64,000 nucleotides of DNA, from assembly GCF_030373545.1 (NCBI RefSeq), contig NZ_JAUDCO010000006.1, positions 1-64,000 on the forward strand, written 5' to 3'. Origin of the DNA: Collinsella tanakaei. GTDB lineage: Bacteria; Actinomycetota; Coriobacteriia; Coriobacteriales; Coriobacteriaceae. Both the position numbers and the translations under genes were made by a program. Positions 18,131 through 28,881 of the stretch are shown piece after piece (position 1 is the stretch's first letter; each line of letters starts with the position of its first letter). Under the pieces are notes generated by a model that saw only the letters and a list, made by a program, of their open reading frames with translations, ran no database searches and was not told the origin of the DNA.

Positions 18131-20221
18131 TTACTTCTTAGCGAGCGCACCCATGTCGGCGACGTCGGCGAAAACAGCCTCGAAGCGGTTGAGCAGACGC
18201 AGGCGGTTCTCGCGCAAGGCCATGTCCTCGTCCATGACCATGACGTCATCGAAGAAGCGATCGATCGGCTCGCGCAGCGCGGCGAGACTCAGGATAAGCC
18301 GCTGGAAATCCTTATGTTCGAGGGCATCGCGAACAAGGCCGCTCGCGTCGTCGGTCGCACGCAGAAGCGCGCGCTCGGCATCGCCCATCAGGGCCTCATC
18401 GACCTCGCTGCCCAAAGAGGCATCTGCCAGATGGCTTGCACGTGCATAGGCGGTCGCCAAGTTCTCGAAGGTCTCGGGATCGATTCTGCGCGCGTCCTCG
18501 AGGGCATGGGCGAGCGCGAAGTAGTCGACCGGAGCGGAAACGCTACCGGCGGAAACGGCGGCAACGGTATCGGGTGCGATCTTCTCGTCGCGCGCCATCT
18601 GCTCCATGCGGCCCTTGATGAAGGTGCACACCGCCTGGGCGACCGCGTCCTTATCGAAGGCAAGGCCCTGCTCAGCGTAGGCGTCGAGCGCGGGGCCGAC
18701 GAGCTCCTCGTAGCCGCAGTGCAGGCGCTCGCGCAGGATATTCAGGACGCCGATGGCGCTTCGGCGCAGGGCGAAGGGGTCCTTCGAGCCGGTGGGCGGC
18801 TCATCGATAGCGAACATGCCGACGATGGTGTCGAGTTTATCGGCGACGGCGACGACGCAGCCGGCGATGCCGGCGGGCAGTTCATCTCCGGCGAAGCGGG
18901 GGCGGTAGTGGTCGCGGATGGCGTCGGCGACCGCATCGCTCTCCCCTGCCGCCTTGGCGTAGTATCCGCCCATGACGCCCTGCTGGCTCGTGAACTCGAC
19001 GACGGCGGAGCTCACGAGGTCAGCTTTCGCAAGATGGGCGGCGCGCTGCGCATCGGATGCGGCATGTGCCCCGATACGGGCGGCCGACGCGATGGCAAGG
19101 GCAAGATCCTCCATGCGCTCGGACTTCTGCAACACGCTGCCGAGCTTCTCCTGGAAGGCGACGTCGGCCAGGCGCGCACGGAAGTCCTCGAGCGACACCT
19201 TGAGATCCTCGTCATAGAAGAACTTCGCGTCGTAGAGGCGTGCGCGCACGACGCGCTCGTTGCCGTCGATAATGACGGCGGCGTTGTCGGGGCGACCGTT
19301 ACCGACGACGACGAACTCGCGGGTCAGGGCGCCGGAAGCGTCGTAAATCGGGAAATAACGCTGGTTGGAGAGCATCGATTCGCAGATGATCTCGTGCGGA
19401 ACGTGGAGGAACTCCTCATCGAAGGTACCCACCAGCACGGTCGGCCACTCACAGAGGTTCACGACCTCGTCGAGGACCTTGCGCGGCGTGTCGACATGCG
19501 CGCCGGAGCGCTCTGCCTCGATCTGAGCGATGCCGTCGGCGATCACCTGACGGCGGCGCTCCTCGGATAGGACGCCGGCGTCTTCGAGTACCTGCTCATA
19601 GGCAGCGGGCTCGGCAACGACATGCTCACCGGGGCCGAGCACGCGGTGGCCGCGGGTGGTGTTGCCGCTCGTGACGTCGGCGTAGCTGACGGGAACGACC
19701 TCAGAGCCCAGCAGGGCGCAGATCCAACGGATCGGGCGCACGAACGTATCGTGAGAGGTGCCCCAGCGCTGGCTGCGGTAATTGGGCCATTCAAGATTGG
19801 CGATCACATCGTGGAAGAGCTTGGAGAGCAGCGGCATGGCAGGCGCGGCGGGAATGTCCTTCTCGGCGAACACATACTCGCGGCCGTCGGAATCTTCGCG
19901 GCGGATGAGCTCAGCGGCGGCGACGCCGCACTTGCGCGCGAAGCCGCAAGCAGCTTTCGTGGGGTTGCCGTCGGCGTCGAAGGCGATATTGGCAGCGGGG
20001 CCGCGCTTGACGTCATGAATCGCCTCGGTCTCGGTCGCCACGCTCGACAGGACGGCCAGACGACGCGGGGTCGAGATCACACGGATCTCGCCGTGTGCGA
20101 GCCCGGCGGCATCGAGTCCGTCGGCGACCAGTCGGGGCAGCTGCTTCACGGCGTTCATGAGGGGCGCAGACGGCATCTCCTCGGTGCCGATCTCAAACAG
20201 AAAGTCACGAATCTCGGCCAT
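18131..20221 (-). CDS. glyS: Glycyl-tRNA synthetase beta subunit
   Basis: 696 aa, normal for the beta chain of the bacterial alpha2beta2 enzyme. It opens with FLFEIGTEEMPS and has the STPRRLAV and RYFPIYD regions, an HD-like central segment and a C-terminal anticodon-binding domain. The ATG at 20221 follows the glyQ TAA by one base, so the subunits are coupled for equal output. An ATG six codons upstream falls inside glyQ. Confidence 0.97.
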   Translation of the reverse strand: MAEIRDFLFEIGTEEMPSAPLMNAVKQLPRLVADGLDAAGLAHGEIRVISTPRRLAVLSSVATETEAIHDVKRGPAANIAFDADGNPTKAACGFARKCGVAAAELIRREDSDGREYVFAEKDIPAAPAMPLLSKLFHDVIANLEWPNYRSQRWGTSHDTFVRPIRWICALLGSEVVPVSYADVTSGNTTRGHRVLGPGEHVVAEPAAYEQVLEDAGVLSEERRRQVIADGIAQIEAERSGAHVDTPRKVLDEVVNLCEWPTVLVGTFDEEFLHVPHEIICESMLSNQRYFPIYDASGALTREFVVVGNGRPDNAAVIIDGNERVVRARLYDAKFFYDEDLKVSLEDFRARLADVAFQEKLGSVLQKSERMEDLALAIASAARIGAHAASDAQRAAHLAKADLVSSAVVEFTSQQGVMGGYYAKAAGESDAVADAIRDHYRPRFAGDELPAGIAGCVVAVADKLDTIVGMFAIDEPPTGSKDPFALRRSAIGVLNILRERLHCGYEELVGPALDAYAEQGLAFDKDAVAQAVCTFIKGRMEQMARDEKIAPDTVAAVSAGSVSAPVDYFALAHALEDARRIDPETFENLATAYARASHLADASLGSEVDEALMGDAERALLRATDDASGLVRDALEHKDFQRLILSLAALREPIDRFFDDVMVMDEDMALRENRLRLLNRFEAVFADVADMGALAKK

Positions 20222-20222
20222 G

Positions 20223-21125
20223 TTAGGCGACCTCCCCATGCGAATCGTCGGCGCCGGCGACCTCGGCCATATAGGCCTCGCAGCAGGCCTTGGCGACGGT
20301 GCGGACGCGCAGGATGTAGTTGGCGCGCTCGACGGCGGACAGGGCGCCGCGCGCGTCGAGGATGTTGAAGGCGTGGCTGCATTTCATGACGCAGTCGTAG
20401 GCGGGAAGCGGAAGACCGGCATCGAGACAGGAATGGCACTCGCGCTCGTAGTCATCGAACTTCTGGCGCATCATCTCGACGTTGGCGACCTCGAAGTTAT
20501 ACGCACTGAACTCGCGCTCGTTCTCGAGGAACACGTCGCCATAGGTCATGGCCGTGCCGTCGGGCAGGTAGCTCCACACCAGATCGTAGACGGACGTCAC
20601 GTTCTGCACGTACATAGCGAGGCGCTCGAGACCATAGGTGATCTCGACGGGCACGGGATCGACTTCGATGCCGCCGACTTGCTGGAAGTAGGTGAACTGC
20701 GTGACCTCCATGCCGTTGAGCCACACTTCCCAGCCCAGGCCCCAGGCGCCGAGCGTCGGGCTCTCCCAGTCGTCCTCGACGAAACGGACATCATGGTCAG
20801 CAGGGTCGATGCCGATAGCCTTGAGGGAATCGAGGTAGAGCTCCTGCGAGTTTTCCGGGCTCGGCTTGATGAGCACCTGGAACTGATAGTAGTGCTGCAT
20901 GCGATTGGGGTTCTCGCCGTAGCGGCCGTCTGCGGGACGGCGGCAGGGCTGCGCGTAGCAGGTGCGCCAGGGCTTGGGACCGAGGCTGCGAAGCGTCGTG
21001 GCCGTGTGGAACGTACCGGCGCCGACTTCGGAGTCATAGGGCTGCATGATGACGCAGCCGTGGCTGCCCCAGAACTGCTGGAGGCGCAAGATGATCTCCT
21101 GGAAGGTGAGAGCGGATTTTTCCAT
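20223..21125 (-). CDS. glyQ: Glycyl-tRNA synthetase alpha subunit
   Basis: 300 aa class II catalytic subunit. It starts with [14 protein letters not shown] and shows [16 protein letters not shown], the motif 2 region [13 protein letters not shown], and [11 protein letters not shown]. The start ATG 21125 has AGGAG very close and GAGGGG 9 bases upstream. An 83-base gap separates it from lepB. A minus-strand TATCAT lies within that gap, but no T-box-like glycine leader is visible. Confidence 0.97.
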   Translation of the reverse strand: MEKSALTFQEIILRLQQFWGSHGCVIMQPYDSEVGAGTFHTATTLRSLGPKPWRTCYAQPCRRPADGRYGENPNRMQHYYQFQVLIKPSPENSQELYLDSLKAIGIDPADHDVRFVEDDWESPTLGAWGLGWEVWLNGMEVTQFTYFQQVGGIEVDPVPVEITYGLERLAMYVQNVTSVYDLVWSYLPDGTAMTYGDVFLENEREFSAYNFEVANVEMMRQKFDDYERECHSCLDAGLPLPAYDCVMKCSHAFNILDARGALSAVERANYILRVRTVAKACCEAYMAEVAGADDSHGEVA

Positions 21126-21208
21126 GCTCCTGATTCCCCTCGTCAGTGGTTTATGGACAGATAGCTTGTCATGATAGACCAAACGGTCCGTGAAGTGCCC
21201 CGCTTCAG

Positions 21209-21772
21209 CTACGAAAGCGAACCGAAACGATTGAGGGGCCAGTATCTCAGTACGACCACACCGATGACGTCGTCTTCCGAGATGGCGCCGAAGTAGCGCG
21301 AATCGGCGGAATTCTCACGGTTGTCGCCCATGACCCACAGGCACCCTTCGGGAACTTCATAGGGATACCCGACGACCGTACCCGGTGCCACACTCGCAAG
21401 CGGCCAGCTTTCGCCGAGCGTGTAGGATTCATCCAGGGGCTGGCCGTCCACGACGACGCGGCCGTCTTCGAAATCGACGGTCTGCCCGGCGGTCGCGATG
21501 ACGCGCTTGACGAGCACGTCGTGATCGGACGAGCCGTCGGGGTTCCTGAACACGATGATATCGCCGGCCGAAGGCGCCATGTTGAGGTTCGTCGTCACCT
21601 TCTGCGCGAACACCTGGTCACCGATCTCGATGGTGGATTCCATGGACCCGGTCGGAACGACATACGGCTCAAGGATAAAGGTGCGGACGCACAGCATGGC
21701 GAGCACGGAGATGGCGATGATCGCGACCCATTCGACGAGGCTGCGAAAAAACGAATGCACGTGCGGGGTCAC
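21209..21772 (-). CDS. lepB: Signal peptidase I
   Basis: 187 aa. One N-terminal membrane helix (about 13-34) is followed by the extracytoplasmic catalytic domain with Ser43 in PTGSMESTI and Lys89 in VLVKRV. Box E is [12 protein letters not shown]. It removes signal peptides from Sec and Tat substrates. The GTG start at 21772 overlaps the trmD stop (GTGA) and has AGGAGG 4 bases before it. Gram-positive-type single-anchor enzyme. Confidence 0.95.
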   Translation of the reverse strand: MTPHVHSFFRSLVEWVAIIAISVLAMLCVRTFILEPYVVPTGSMESTIEIGDQVFAQKVTTNLNMAPSAGDIIVFRNPDGSSDHDVLVKRVIATAGQTVDFEDGRVVVDGQPLDESYTLGESWPLASVAPGTVVGYPYEVPEGCLWVMGDNRENSADSRYFGAISEDDVIGVVVLRYWPLNRFGSLS

Positions 21773-22551
21773 AGCTCCTCCTTTGCGCTTTCAGATGCAG
21801 GCGTCTGTTCATGATAGCGTGCGATGAGCTCATGCGCACGGGCCCGCTCCTCATCGTTGAGGCGCGCCGTGGCGATGAGGTCCGGCCGCCAACGGCACGT
21901 GCGCTCGATCGCGTTGGCACGGCGCCAGGCAGCGACCTTGGCGTGATCGCCTGATAGAAGCACCGGAGGAACCTCAGCGCCCTCAAAGGATGCGGGACGC
22001 GTGTACTGCGCATACTCGAGAAGCCCGCCATCGCCTGCCGTTGAAAACGACTCGTCCTTATTTGACATCTCGTCACCGAGTGCCCCGGGGATCAGCCGCA
22101 CGACGGCGTCGGTCACGACCATCGCCGGCAGCTCTCCACCGGTCAGGACAAAGTCTCCGATCGAAAGCGTCTCGTCAGCCAAGGCGTACGCGCGCTCGTC
22201 CATGCCCTCATATCGGCCGCAGACGAACAGGATGCGCTCCTTTGAGGCAAGACGTTCGGCGATATGCTGGTCGAAACGCCGCCCGCACGGGCTGAAAAAG
22301 ACGACATGGGGGCGCGGTCCGGTCGAAGCGATGTCGCGCACGGCCTCGGCGATGGGCTCGACCTTCATGAGCATACCCTGGCCGCCGCCATAGGGCTCAT
22401 CATCCACCGTGCGGTGCCGATCATGAGTCCAATCGCGCAGATCGTATGCCTGGAAAGAAAACAGCCCCGAGCGCTGCGCGCGCCCGAGAATGGATGTCGC
22501 CATAACGTTGTCGAACATCTCGGGAAACACCGAGAGGGTCTCGATGATCAT
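21769..22551 (-). CDS. trmD: tRNA (guanine37-N1) methyltransferase
   Basis: 260 aa trefoil-knot SPOUT enzyme that makes m1G37 and prevents +1 frameshifts. It starts with VFPEMF. The SAM-knot region is FVCGRYEGMDER, then SIGDFVLTGGE, with catalytic-region VVRLIPGALG and the C-terminal PVLLSGDH. The ATG overlaps the rimM stop by 4 bases (ATGA). Confidence 0.97.
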   Translation of the reverse strand: MIIETLSVFPEMFDNVMATSILGRAQRSGLFSFQAYDLRDWTHDRHRTVDDEPYGGGQGMLMKVEPIAEAVRDIASTGPRPHVVFFSPCGRRFDQHIAERLASKERILFVCGRYEGMDERAYALADETLSIGDFVLTGGELPAMVVTDAVVRLIPGALGDEMSNKDESFSTAGDGGLLEYAQYTRPASFEGAEVPPVLLSGDHAKVAAWRRANAIERTCRWRPDLIATARLNDEERARAHELIARYHEQTPASESAKEEL

Positions 22552-23081
22552 GTTTCCTCCCCCGTCGGCGCCGCGCAGTCGATAAGGCCGTCCATGATGT
22601 GGACCCGAATACCTCCCTCGTCAGGGATATCGAGAACAACCTGTTCGATGGCGGGAATCAGCACCTCGCCATACGAAGCGCCCTCGATGACCCAGACGTT
22701 GTTGGCAGGGGTCTCGAGCACCTCGACGATCTTTCCCAGCGCACCGTAGCGCTCATCGTGAACCTCTCGGCCGATGAGGTCGTCAAACGGCAGCTCAAGG
22801 GCACCGAGCTCAAGTTCGTCCTCGCGGGCCAGCACGTAGCAGCCCGCGATCGACTCGGCCCGGTCGAGGTTGTCGATGCCGGAGAACGCCACGAGCGCCG
22901 CCTGATCGTTCACGCGCTCGACGGTGCAGAAACGGTCGCGTGAAAGCGACGGCGGCGTGAGCGCGACGGTCATGCCATCGCGCAACAGAAAGGGAAGCCC
23001 CCGTAGCGGCGCTACGGAGACCTCCCCTTTCGTACCGTGCGGGGAAACCACACGGGCTATGTTCCGATAAGCGATCGACAA
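22548..23081 (-). CDS. rimM: 16S rRNA processing protein RimM
   Basis: 177 aa. An N-terminal RimM barrel opens with ARVVSPHGTKGEV and is followed by the PRC-barrel domain (DDLIGREVHDE, then ILIP-like VLIPAIEQVVLDI). It helps 30S head assembly with S19. The start is a TTG at 23081, three bases after the khpA stop. The nearest SD-like GAGG is 13 bases upstream, so initiation is probably coupled to khpA. Confidence 0.94.
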   Translation of the reverse strand: MSIAYRNIARVVSPHGTKGEVSVAPLRGLPFLLRDGMTVALTPPSLSRDRFCTVERVNDQAALVAFSGIDNLDRAESIAGCYVLAREDELELGALELPFDDLIGREVHDERYGALGKIVEVLETPANNVWVIEGASYGEVLIPAIEQVVLDIPDEGGIRVHIMDGLIDCAAPTGEET

Positions 23082-23083
23082 GG

Positions 23084-23386
23084 CTAGCCCAGAACCTCGA
23101 CCTCGACGGACGTGCCAAGACGGGCCGCGAGCGCACGGGAGAGCGTGCGAATGGCCTTGATAGTGCGACCATGACGGCCGATAACCTTGGCGACATCGTC
23201 GTCGGCAACGGAGACCTCGATGGTCGAGGAAGCCTCGCCATCGATGACCTCAAGGCTGACGGAATCGGTGTCGTCAACGATGCTCACGACGAGATATTCG
23301 ACCAGATCGGCAATGCGATCGGAAACGAGCTCCTCGTCCTCAGGCGCGGACTCGGCGTCGATGCGCTCGGTAAGCTCCTCGGACAA
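23084..23386 (-). CDS. khpA: KH-domain RNA-binding protein KhpA
   Basis: 100 aa. A single KH domain has the GRHG loop at 70-73 (VIGRHGRTIKAIR) after an acidic N terminus. It usually partners KhpB/Jag in Gram-positive bacteria to bind RNA and affect cell division. The TTG start at 23386 lies 2 bases after the rpsP stop and has GAGGAG 5 bases upstream inside rpsP. The position between rpsP and rimM is conserved in many Gram-positive genomes. Confidence 0.93.
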   Translation of the reverse strand: MSEELTERIDAESAPEDEELVSDRIADLVEYLVVSIVDDTDSVSLEVIDGEASSTIEVSVADDDVAKVIGRHGRTIKAIRTLSRALAARLGTSVEVEVLG

Positions 23387-23388
23387 AG

Positions 23389-23733
23389 TTACTCCTCGGA
23401 ACCCTCAGCGGCAGCCTCGGCAGCGCGCTTGGCCTCCTCGGCCTCACGGGCGAGCTGCTTCTTGGACTTCTTCTCGACCGTCTCGGTCTTGGGGCCGGCT
23501 TCGGCGGCGCGCACGAGCGCGGCGACGGAATCGGTGAGCTGAGCGCCCTTGGCCTGCCAGTCGGCGATCTTCTCGAGATCGAGATTGATGGTCTTCGGCG
23601 TGGTCAGCGGGTTGTAGCGGCCGACCTCCTCGATGAAACGACCGTCGCGGGGCGAACGGGAATCAGCGACGACAACGCGGTAGTACGGACGCTTGTGAGA
23701 GCCGTGACGAGCGAGGCGGATCTTAACTGCCAA
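23389..23733 (-). CDS. rpsP: Ribosomal protein S16
   Basis: 114 aa. The family core [29 protein letters not shown] is present (first 30 residues). An Ala/Glu/Lys-rich tail of about 30 residues follows, longer than the usual 80-90 aa protein. The TTG at 23733 is the start: GGAGGAG lies 6-7 bases before it and the S16 core begins at the second residue. An ATG five codons upstream overlaps the SD site. First gene of rpsP-khpA-rimM-trmD-lepB. Confidence 0.94.
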   Translation of the reverse strand: MAVKIRLARHGSHKRPYYRVVVADSRSPRDGRFIEEVGRYNPLTTPKTINLDLEKIADWQAKGAQLTDSVAALVRAAEAGPKTETVEKKSKKQLAREAEEAKRAAEAAAEGSEE

Positions 23734-23791
23734 TGAAAACTCCTCCAACCGAGCAGCTGATAAGCTGCGACGTTAAAACAAACGGTTTGTA

Positions 23792-23820
23792 ATAATACGC
23801 CAACGGCCCGAGCAGGTGAA
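23792..23820 (-). promoter_or_regulatory. rpsP promoter (-35 TTCACC, 17-bp spacer, -10 TATTAT)
   Basis: Minus-strand TTCACC (23815-23820) and TATTAT (23792-23797) are spaced by 17 bases. The leader of about 50 nt contains a GCAGCT-tatc-AGCTGC hairpin shortly before the ribosome site, a possible control element for the operon. Confidence 0.5.
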
Positions 23821-23897
23821 GTCCGTGAGAGTAACTTCTTCGGAATGGCCATAGGCAAATCCATATTTTGACCACTTGCGATGCGAATGCAAGGCCT

Positions 23898-25214
23898 TCA
23901 CAAAATCGATGAGCGATCGCGGTCTTTCCCGTCAAGATCGGAAAACTTATCCTGACGGATAAGATCGCCGTCGAAGCGCACCGCACGGCCGTAGCCGACC
24001 GATGAGGCGCCAAAGCGCTCGCGAACCTGATCGAGCGCGACTGAGAGCTCGCGCCGGTCGCTCGATTGGGCACCGCGCTCATCGACCTCGCAGAACAGAT
24101 CGGTCTGCACGCCGCCGTGCAGGTTGAAATCGCTCAGGCCGACTCCGACGAGGCGGACCGGCATGCCTTGAGACCAGATGCCGTCCAGCAGCTCGCGGGC
24201 AACCGGGACGAATACGTTCTCGTCGTCCGTCGGATGGGAAAGCTTGCGCTGGGCGCTTTTCCCTGAGCCGTAGGAGTATTTCAGCTTTAAGGTGACCGTC
24301 CATCCTGCGAGCCCGCGCTTTCGGAGCCTGCGACCGACCGATTCACCTAAAAGGCTGATCGCGGCCTCGATGTCAGCACGCTCGCGCAAGTCGTGGGCAA
24401 AGGTGCGCTCGTTGCTGACCGATTTCACCTCATCGGCCTCATCGAGCGCCGATACGCGACTTACCTCCGCGCCCTGTGCGCGACGTCGCATGACATCGGC
24501 GTTGACGCCGAAGACGCGCCTCAGGGCGGTCTGATCGGCCACGGCAAGTTGGCCGAGCGTATGGATGCCGAGCCGCTTGAGCTCGCGCTCGGCGGAGGCC
24601 CCGATCCCGCTCATCGCTCTTACCGGCAGCGGCGCCAAAAACGTTCGCTCGGTACCGGGCACCACGACGGTGAGGCCGCGCGGCTTTTCCCGCTCGCTGG
24701 CGATCTTCGCGATGGTCTTGTTCGTTCCGAGCCCGATGGAGCACGTCACGCCAAGATCGCTGACGCGAGCCGCAATGCGCTGGCAGATGGAGACGGGATG
24801 CTCGGAGGAATAGCGACCGGGCGATATGTCGAAAAAGGCCTCGTCGATCGAGACGCGGTCGACAAAGGGCGTCTCATCGGCAAGAATGGCCATCACCTGG
24901 GCGCTCATCTCGCGATAGCGATCGAAATGCCCATGCGTCCATATCGCCTGCGGGCACAGGCGCTTGGCCTGTGCGGAGGGCATCGCCGAGCGGACACCGA
25001 ACACGCGCGCCTCATACGAGGCGGTCGAGACGACGCCGCGCTTGTCGGGGTCTCCTCCGACGATGACGGGCTTGCCGCGCCATGCAGGATGGTCGAGCTG
25101 CTCGACGCTTGCGAAGAATGCGTCGAGGTCGAGCAGACCGATGGCACTTCCCTCCCACGGGCCGAACAGCTCGAAGGCAGGGGCGTTTGAATCCTGAGGG
25201 GCACGGTTGTCCAT
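23898..25214 (-). CDS. dinB: DNA polymerase IV (Y-family)
   Basis: 438 aa error-prone translesion polymerase. Palm-domain metal ligands are Asp29 (LLDLDAFF) and Asp124-Glu125 (VSIDEAFFD). The helix-hairpin-helix region is MSGIGASAERELKRLG, and the little-finger domain runs to about 365. A beta-clamp motif QTDLF lies at 370-374, followed by an extra 60-residue charged tail. It is a single-gene unit. There is no ribosome site before the ATG at 25214, and a TATACT -10 lies 6 bases upstream, which suggests a leaderless mRNA. No LexA box was recognised. Confidence 0.94.
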   Translation of the reverse strand: MDNRAPQDSNAPAFELFGPWEGSAIGLLDLDAFFASVEQLDHPAWRGKPVIVGGDPDKRGVVSTASYEARVFGVRSAMPSAQAKRLCPQAIWTHGHFDRYREMSAQVMAILADETPFVDRVSIDEAFFDISPGRYSSEHPVSICQRIAARVSDLGVTCSIGLGTNKTIAKIASEREKPRGLTVVVPGTERTFLAPLPVRAMSGIGASAERELKRLGIHTLGQLAVADQTALRRVFGVNADVMRRRAQGAEVSRVSALDEADEVKSVSNERTFAHDLRERADIEAAISLLGESVGRRLRKRGLAGWTVTLKLKYSYGSGKSAQRKLSHPTDDENVFVPVARELLDGIWSQGMPVRLVGVGLSDFNLHGGVQTDLFCEVDERGAQSSDRRELSVALDQVRERFGASSVGYGRAVRFDGDLIRQDKFSDLDGKDRDRSSIL

Positions 25215-25220
25215 GGATAC

Positions 25221-25226
25221 AGTATA
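25221..25226 (-). promoter_or_regulatory. dinB -10 box placed for leaderless transcription
   Basis: TATACT on the minus strand ends 6 bases before the A of the dinB ATG, so a start 7 bases downstream would fall exactly on that A. The 17-18-base upstream position holds only TTCGAG, a poor -35. The lack of any Shine-Dalgarno sequence supports the reading. Confidence 0.5.
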
Positions 25227-25284
25227 CCCCGCCGCGCCGATACACTCGAAAGCGCGAGTCCCTGCCGCCGACGAAGGCGCTGCA

Positions 25285-25312
25285 ACAAAAAACGGGGCCG
25301 TTCGGCCCCGTA
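25285..25312 (-). terminator. Intrinsic terminator after rsfS
   Basis: A perfect 9-bp stem (25292-25300 with 25303-25311) with a 2-base loop as drawn and six T on the minus strand, about 25 bases after the rsfS stop. It ends the rplU/obg/nadD/yqeK/rsfS run. Confidence 0.85.
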
Positions 25313-25336
25313 TGCAGACGATGGCAGGAGACGCCG

Positions 25337-25783
25337 TCAGTCAAGCTCGAGTGCGAGCTCGGGCGCGTCGCCCCACAGCTTCTCGAGGCGGTAGTAGTCG
25401 CGCGCCTCAGGCGTGAAGACATGTATGATCACCGAGCCGTAATCCATGAGAATCCAGCTTCCCTCATCGCGACCCTCGATGGAAAACGGGTGCTCGGAGC
25501 AGGACGCGGCCACCTTCTCCTCGATCTCATCGATGACCGAGTCGGCGAGACGGCGGTTGGACGCGGTCGCGATGACGAAGTAGTCGCAGACGTCCGACAG
25601 CGAGGTGAGGTCGAGGACGACGATGTCCTCGGCCTTCTTGTCGTATGCGGCCTGCGCGGCTACACGGGCCACCGCAAGCGCCTCGATACCGGCAGAGGAT
25701 ACGGAGGCTGCGGTGCGCTCCTCATCGGCAGTGAACGCGTCGGCGGGGAGCTCCTCGATGGTTTCAGGGGTCAGTTCGGTCAT
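25337..25783 (-). CDS. rsfS: Ribosome silencing factor RsfS
   Basis: 148 aa. It binds L14 and blocks subunit joining in starved cells. The core (from about residue 34) holds AEDIVVLDL, SDVCDYFVIATASNRR, the SWILMDYGSVIIHVF block and YYRLEKLWGDA. The first 33 residues are an acidic extension not needed by the family. The ATG at 25783 has GAAAGG 6 bases upstream. It follows yqeK in the usual nadD-yqeK-rsfS order. Confidence 0.95.
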   Translation of the reverse strand: MTELTPETIEELPADAFTADEERTAASVSSAGIEALAVARVAAQAAYDKKAEDIVVLDLTSLSDVCDYFVIATASNRRLADSVIDEIEEKVAASCSEHPFSIEGRDEGSWILMDYGSVIIHVFTPEARDYYRLEKLWGDAPELALELD

Positions 25784-25794
25784 AGCGGGCCTTT

Positions 25795-26424
25795 CTAGCG
25801 AGCGCATTCGAGCGCATAGCGATTGTAGATGTCCAAGGCGGTGGGATACAGGTACCGTCCCGTGGAGATCACGTAGACGATACCTTGGGAGAAACAGGAG
25901 AAGAAGAGGCGTTCGAGCGAAACCTTCCCCACCTGCTCGCGAAGCGCTTCGGCGTAGTCGCCCTTGCGCTGCGGCTCGATGGCGTCGGCGATAAACACGA
26001 CCATATCGAGCGGGCTCATATCGACAGCGGCCGACGTGTGCCGTGCGACGGCCTGGAAAACGCTGGCGGGAAGCTCTTTGAACAGATTGGGGAGCTCGAC
26101 AGCAGCGACCGGACCGTGCAGCACGGCAACCGCGTTGGCAGCAGAGCCGACAACGGGAAGGTTGTACTGGACCGCACGGGCTAAAAGCTCGTCATCTGTC
26201 AGCACCTTGTCCCAGTCGTGGGTAAGGCCGGCGGCCTCGGCCAAAAAGGTATCGACCCCATAGGTCTCAGCAAGCTGGCGAGCGGTACGGGCGACGCCGA
26301 GCGAATGCGTATGGCGGCGCGGATGGTCAGCCATGCGCACGTCGAGCAGATCGCGCATGCGTGCAAGGTACGCGCTCGTATCAGCGATATCGTAGCTGTC
26401 GTGCAAGAATGCATCCCTCCCCAT
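25795..26424 (-). CDS. yqeK: YqeK-type HD-domain symmetrical Ap4A hydrolase
   Basis: 209 aa. HD-superfamily metal ligands can be seen at His40 (RRHTHSLGVA), His69-Asp70 (LTHDWDK), then HGP, ARHTSA and Asp in FIADAIEP. YqeK enzymes split Ap4A to two ADP. The ATG shares its A with the nadD stop (TGATG), so it is coupled. The C-terminal 60 residues are hydrophobic-aromatic and typical of the family. Confidence 0.9.
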   Translation of the reverse strand: MGRDAFLHDSYDIADTSAYLARMRDLLDVRMADHPRRHTHSLGVARTARQLAETYGVDTFLAEAAGLTHDWDKVLTDDELLARAVQYNLPVVGSAANAVAVLHGPVAAVELPNLFKELPASVFQAVARHTSAAVDMSPLDMVVFIADAIEPQRKGDYAEALREQVGKVSLERLFFSCFSQGIVYVISTGRYLYPTALDIYNRYALECAR

Positions 26425-27109
26425 CAGCGAGCCGTCGCGCCGTCAACGCGCTCGACCGCATGAGAGCTGTAAAGGCCATTTTTTCGAATATAGCCGATTA
26501 CCGACTCGGACGTCAGGTAGCGAACGCTTTTTTTGGCGCTCACGCGCGCGCGGATGTTGGTCGAGCTGATGGCGAGCGCAGGGATCTCGATGTAGCGGAC
26601 ATCAAAGGGAACGCCCGAAGCGGCCACCCGTTGGCGCGCCTGCTCGATGTCGTATCCCGGCCTCGTCGCGGCGATAAACGTCGCGAGCTCCGCCATGGCG
26701 GCGGCATCGTGCCAGGTCACGAGATCGAGGATGGCGTCGGCGCCCGTGATGAAGAACAGCTTCACGTTATCGGGATAGTTCGCCCGCAGCGCGCGCAGGG
26801 TATCGATGGTGTACGTGACGCCATCGCGGTCGATCTCGAAACGGCTGGCGTCGAACGCCGGATTGGCGGCCGTCGCCAACACCGTCATGGCATAGCGGTC
26901 CTCGGCATCGGTCACGCGTTTGTCCTGCTTGAACGCCGGAATACCGGCGGGCATGAACAGGACCAGATCGAGTTCGAGCGCCTCGCGAGCCTGCTCGGCG
27001 GTAACGAGATGGCCGTAGTGGATGGGATCGAAGGTTCCGCCCATGATACCCAGGCGATATTCGCGCTGACGGTCGGCTCCCAGTTCGGGAAGGCGCGGCG
27101 CAGCGTGCA

Positions 27110-27110
<1 letters not shown>
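26424..27110 (-). CDS. nadD: Nicotinate-nucleotide adenylyltransferase
   Basis: 228 aa. It makes deamido-NAD from nicotinate mononucleotide and ATP. The nucleotidyltransferase motif GGTFDPIHYGH covers 24-34, and the second motif is the ISSTNIR stretch near residue 190. A 20-residue leader precedes the fold. The start overlaps the obg stop (TGATG). Its partner enzyme NadK lies in the 55 kb cluster. Confidence 0.95.
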
Positions 27111-28848
<1,738 letters not shown>

Positions 28849-28881
28849 GGTGTTTCCTTCTTTCTACAGTTCTCGGTGCGG

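Noticed and set aside
18008-19570. Plus-strand open frame opposite glyS (520 codons)
   Set aside because: Antisense shadow with Glu/Ala/Gly/His-rich composition and no motif; it also runs through the rplS promoter and glyS terminator.
21126-21208. A T-box riboswitch upstream of glyQS
   Set aside because: The gap to lepB is only 83 bases and shows no T-box sequence or terminator/antiterminator pair.
23723-24082. Minus-strand open frame of 119 codons between dinB and rpsP
   Set aside because: It overlaps the end of dinB, the rpsP promoter and the rpsP start. It has no SD and no family resemblance.
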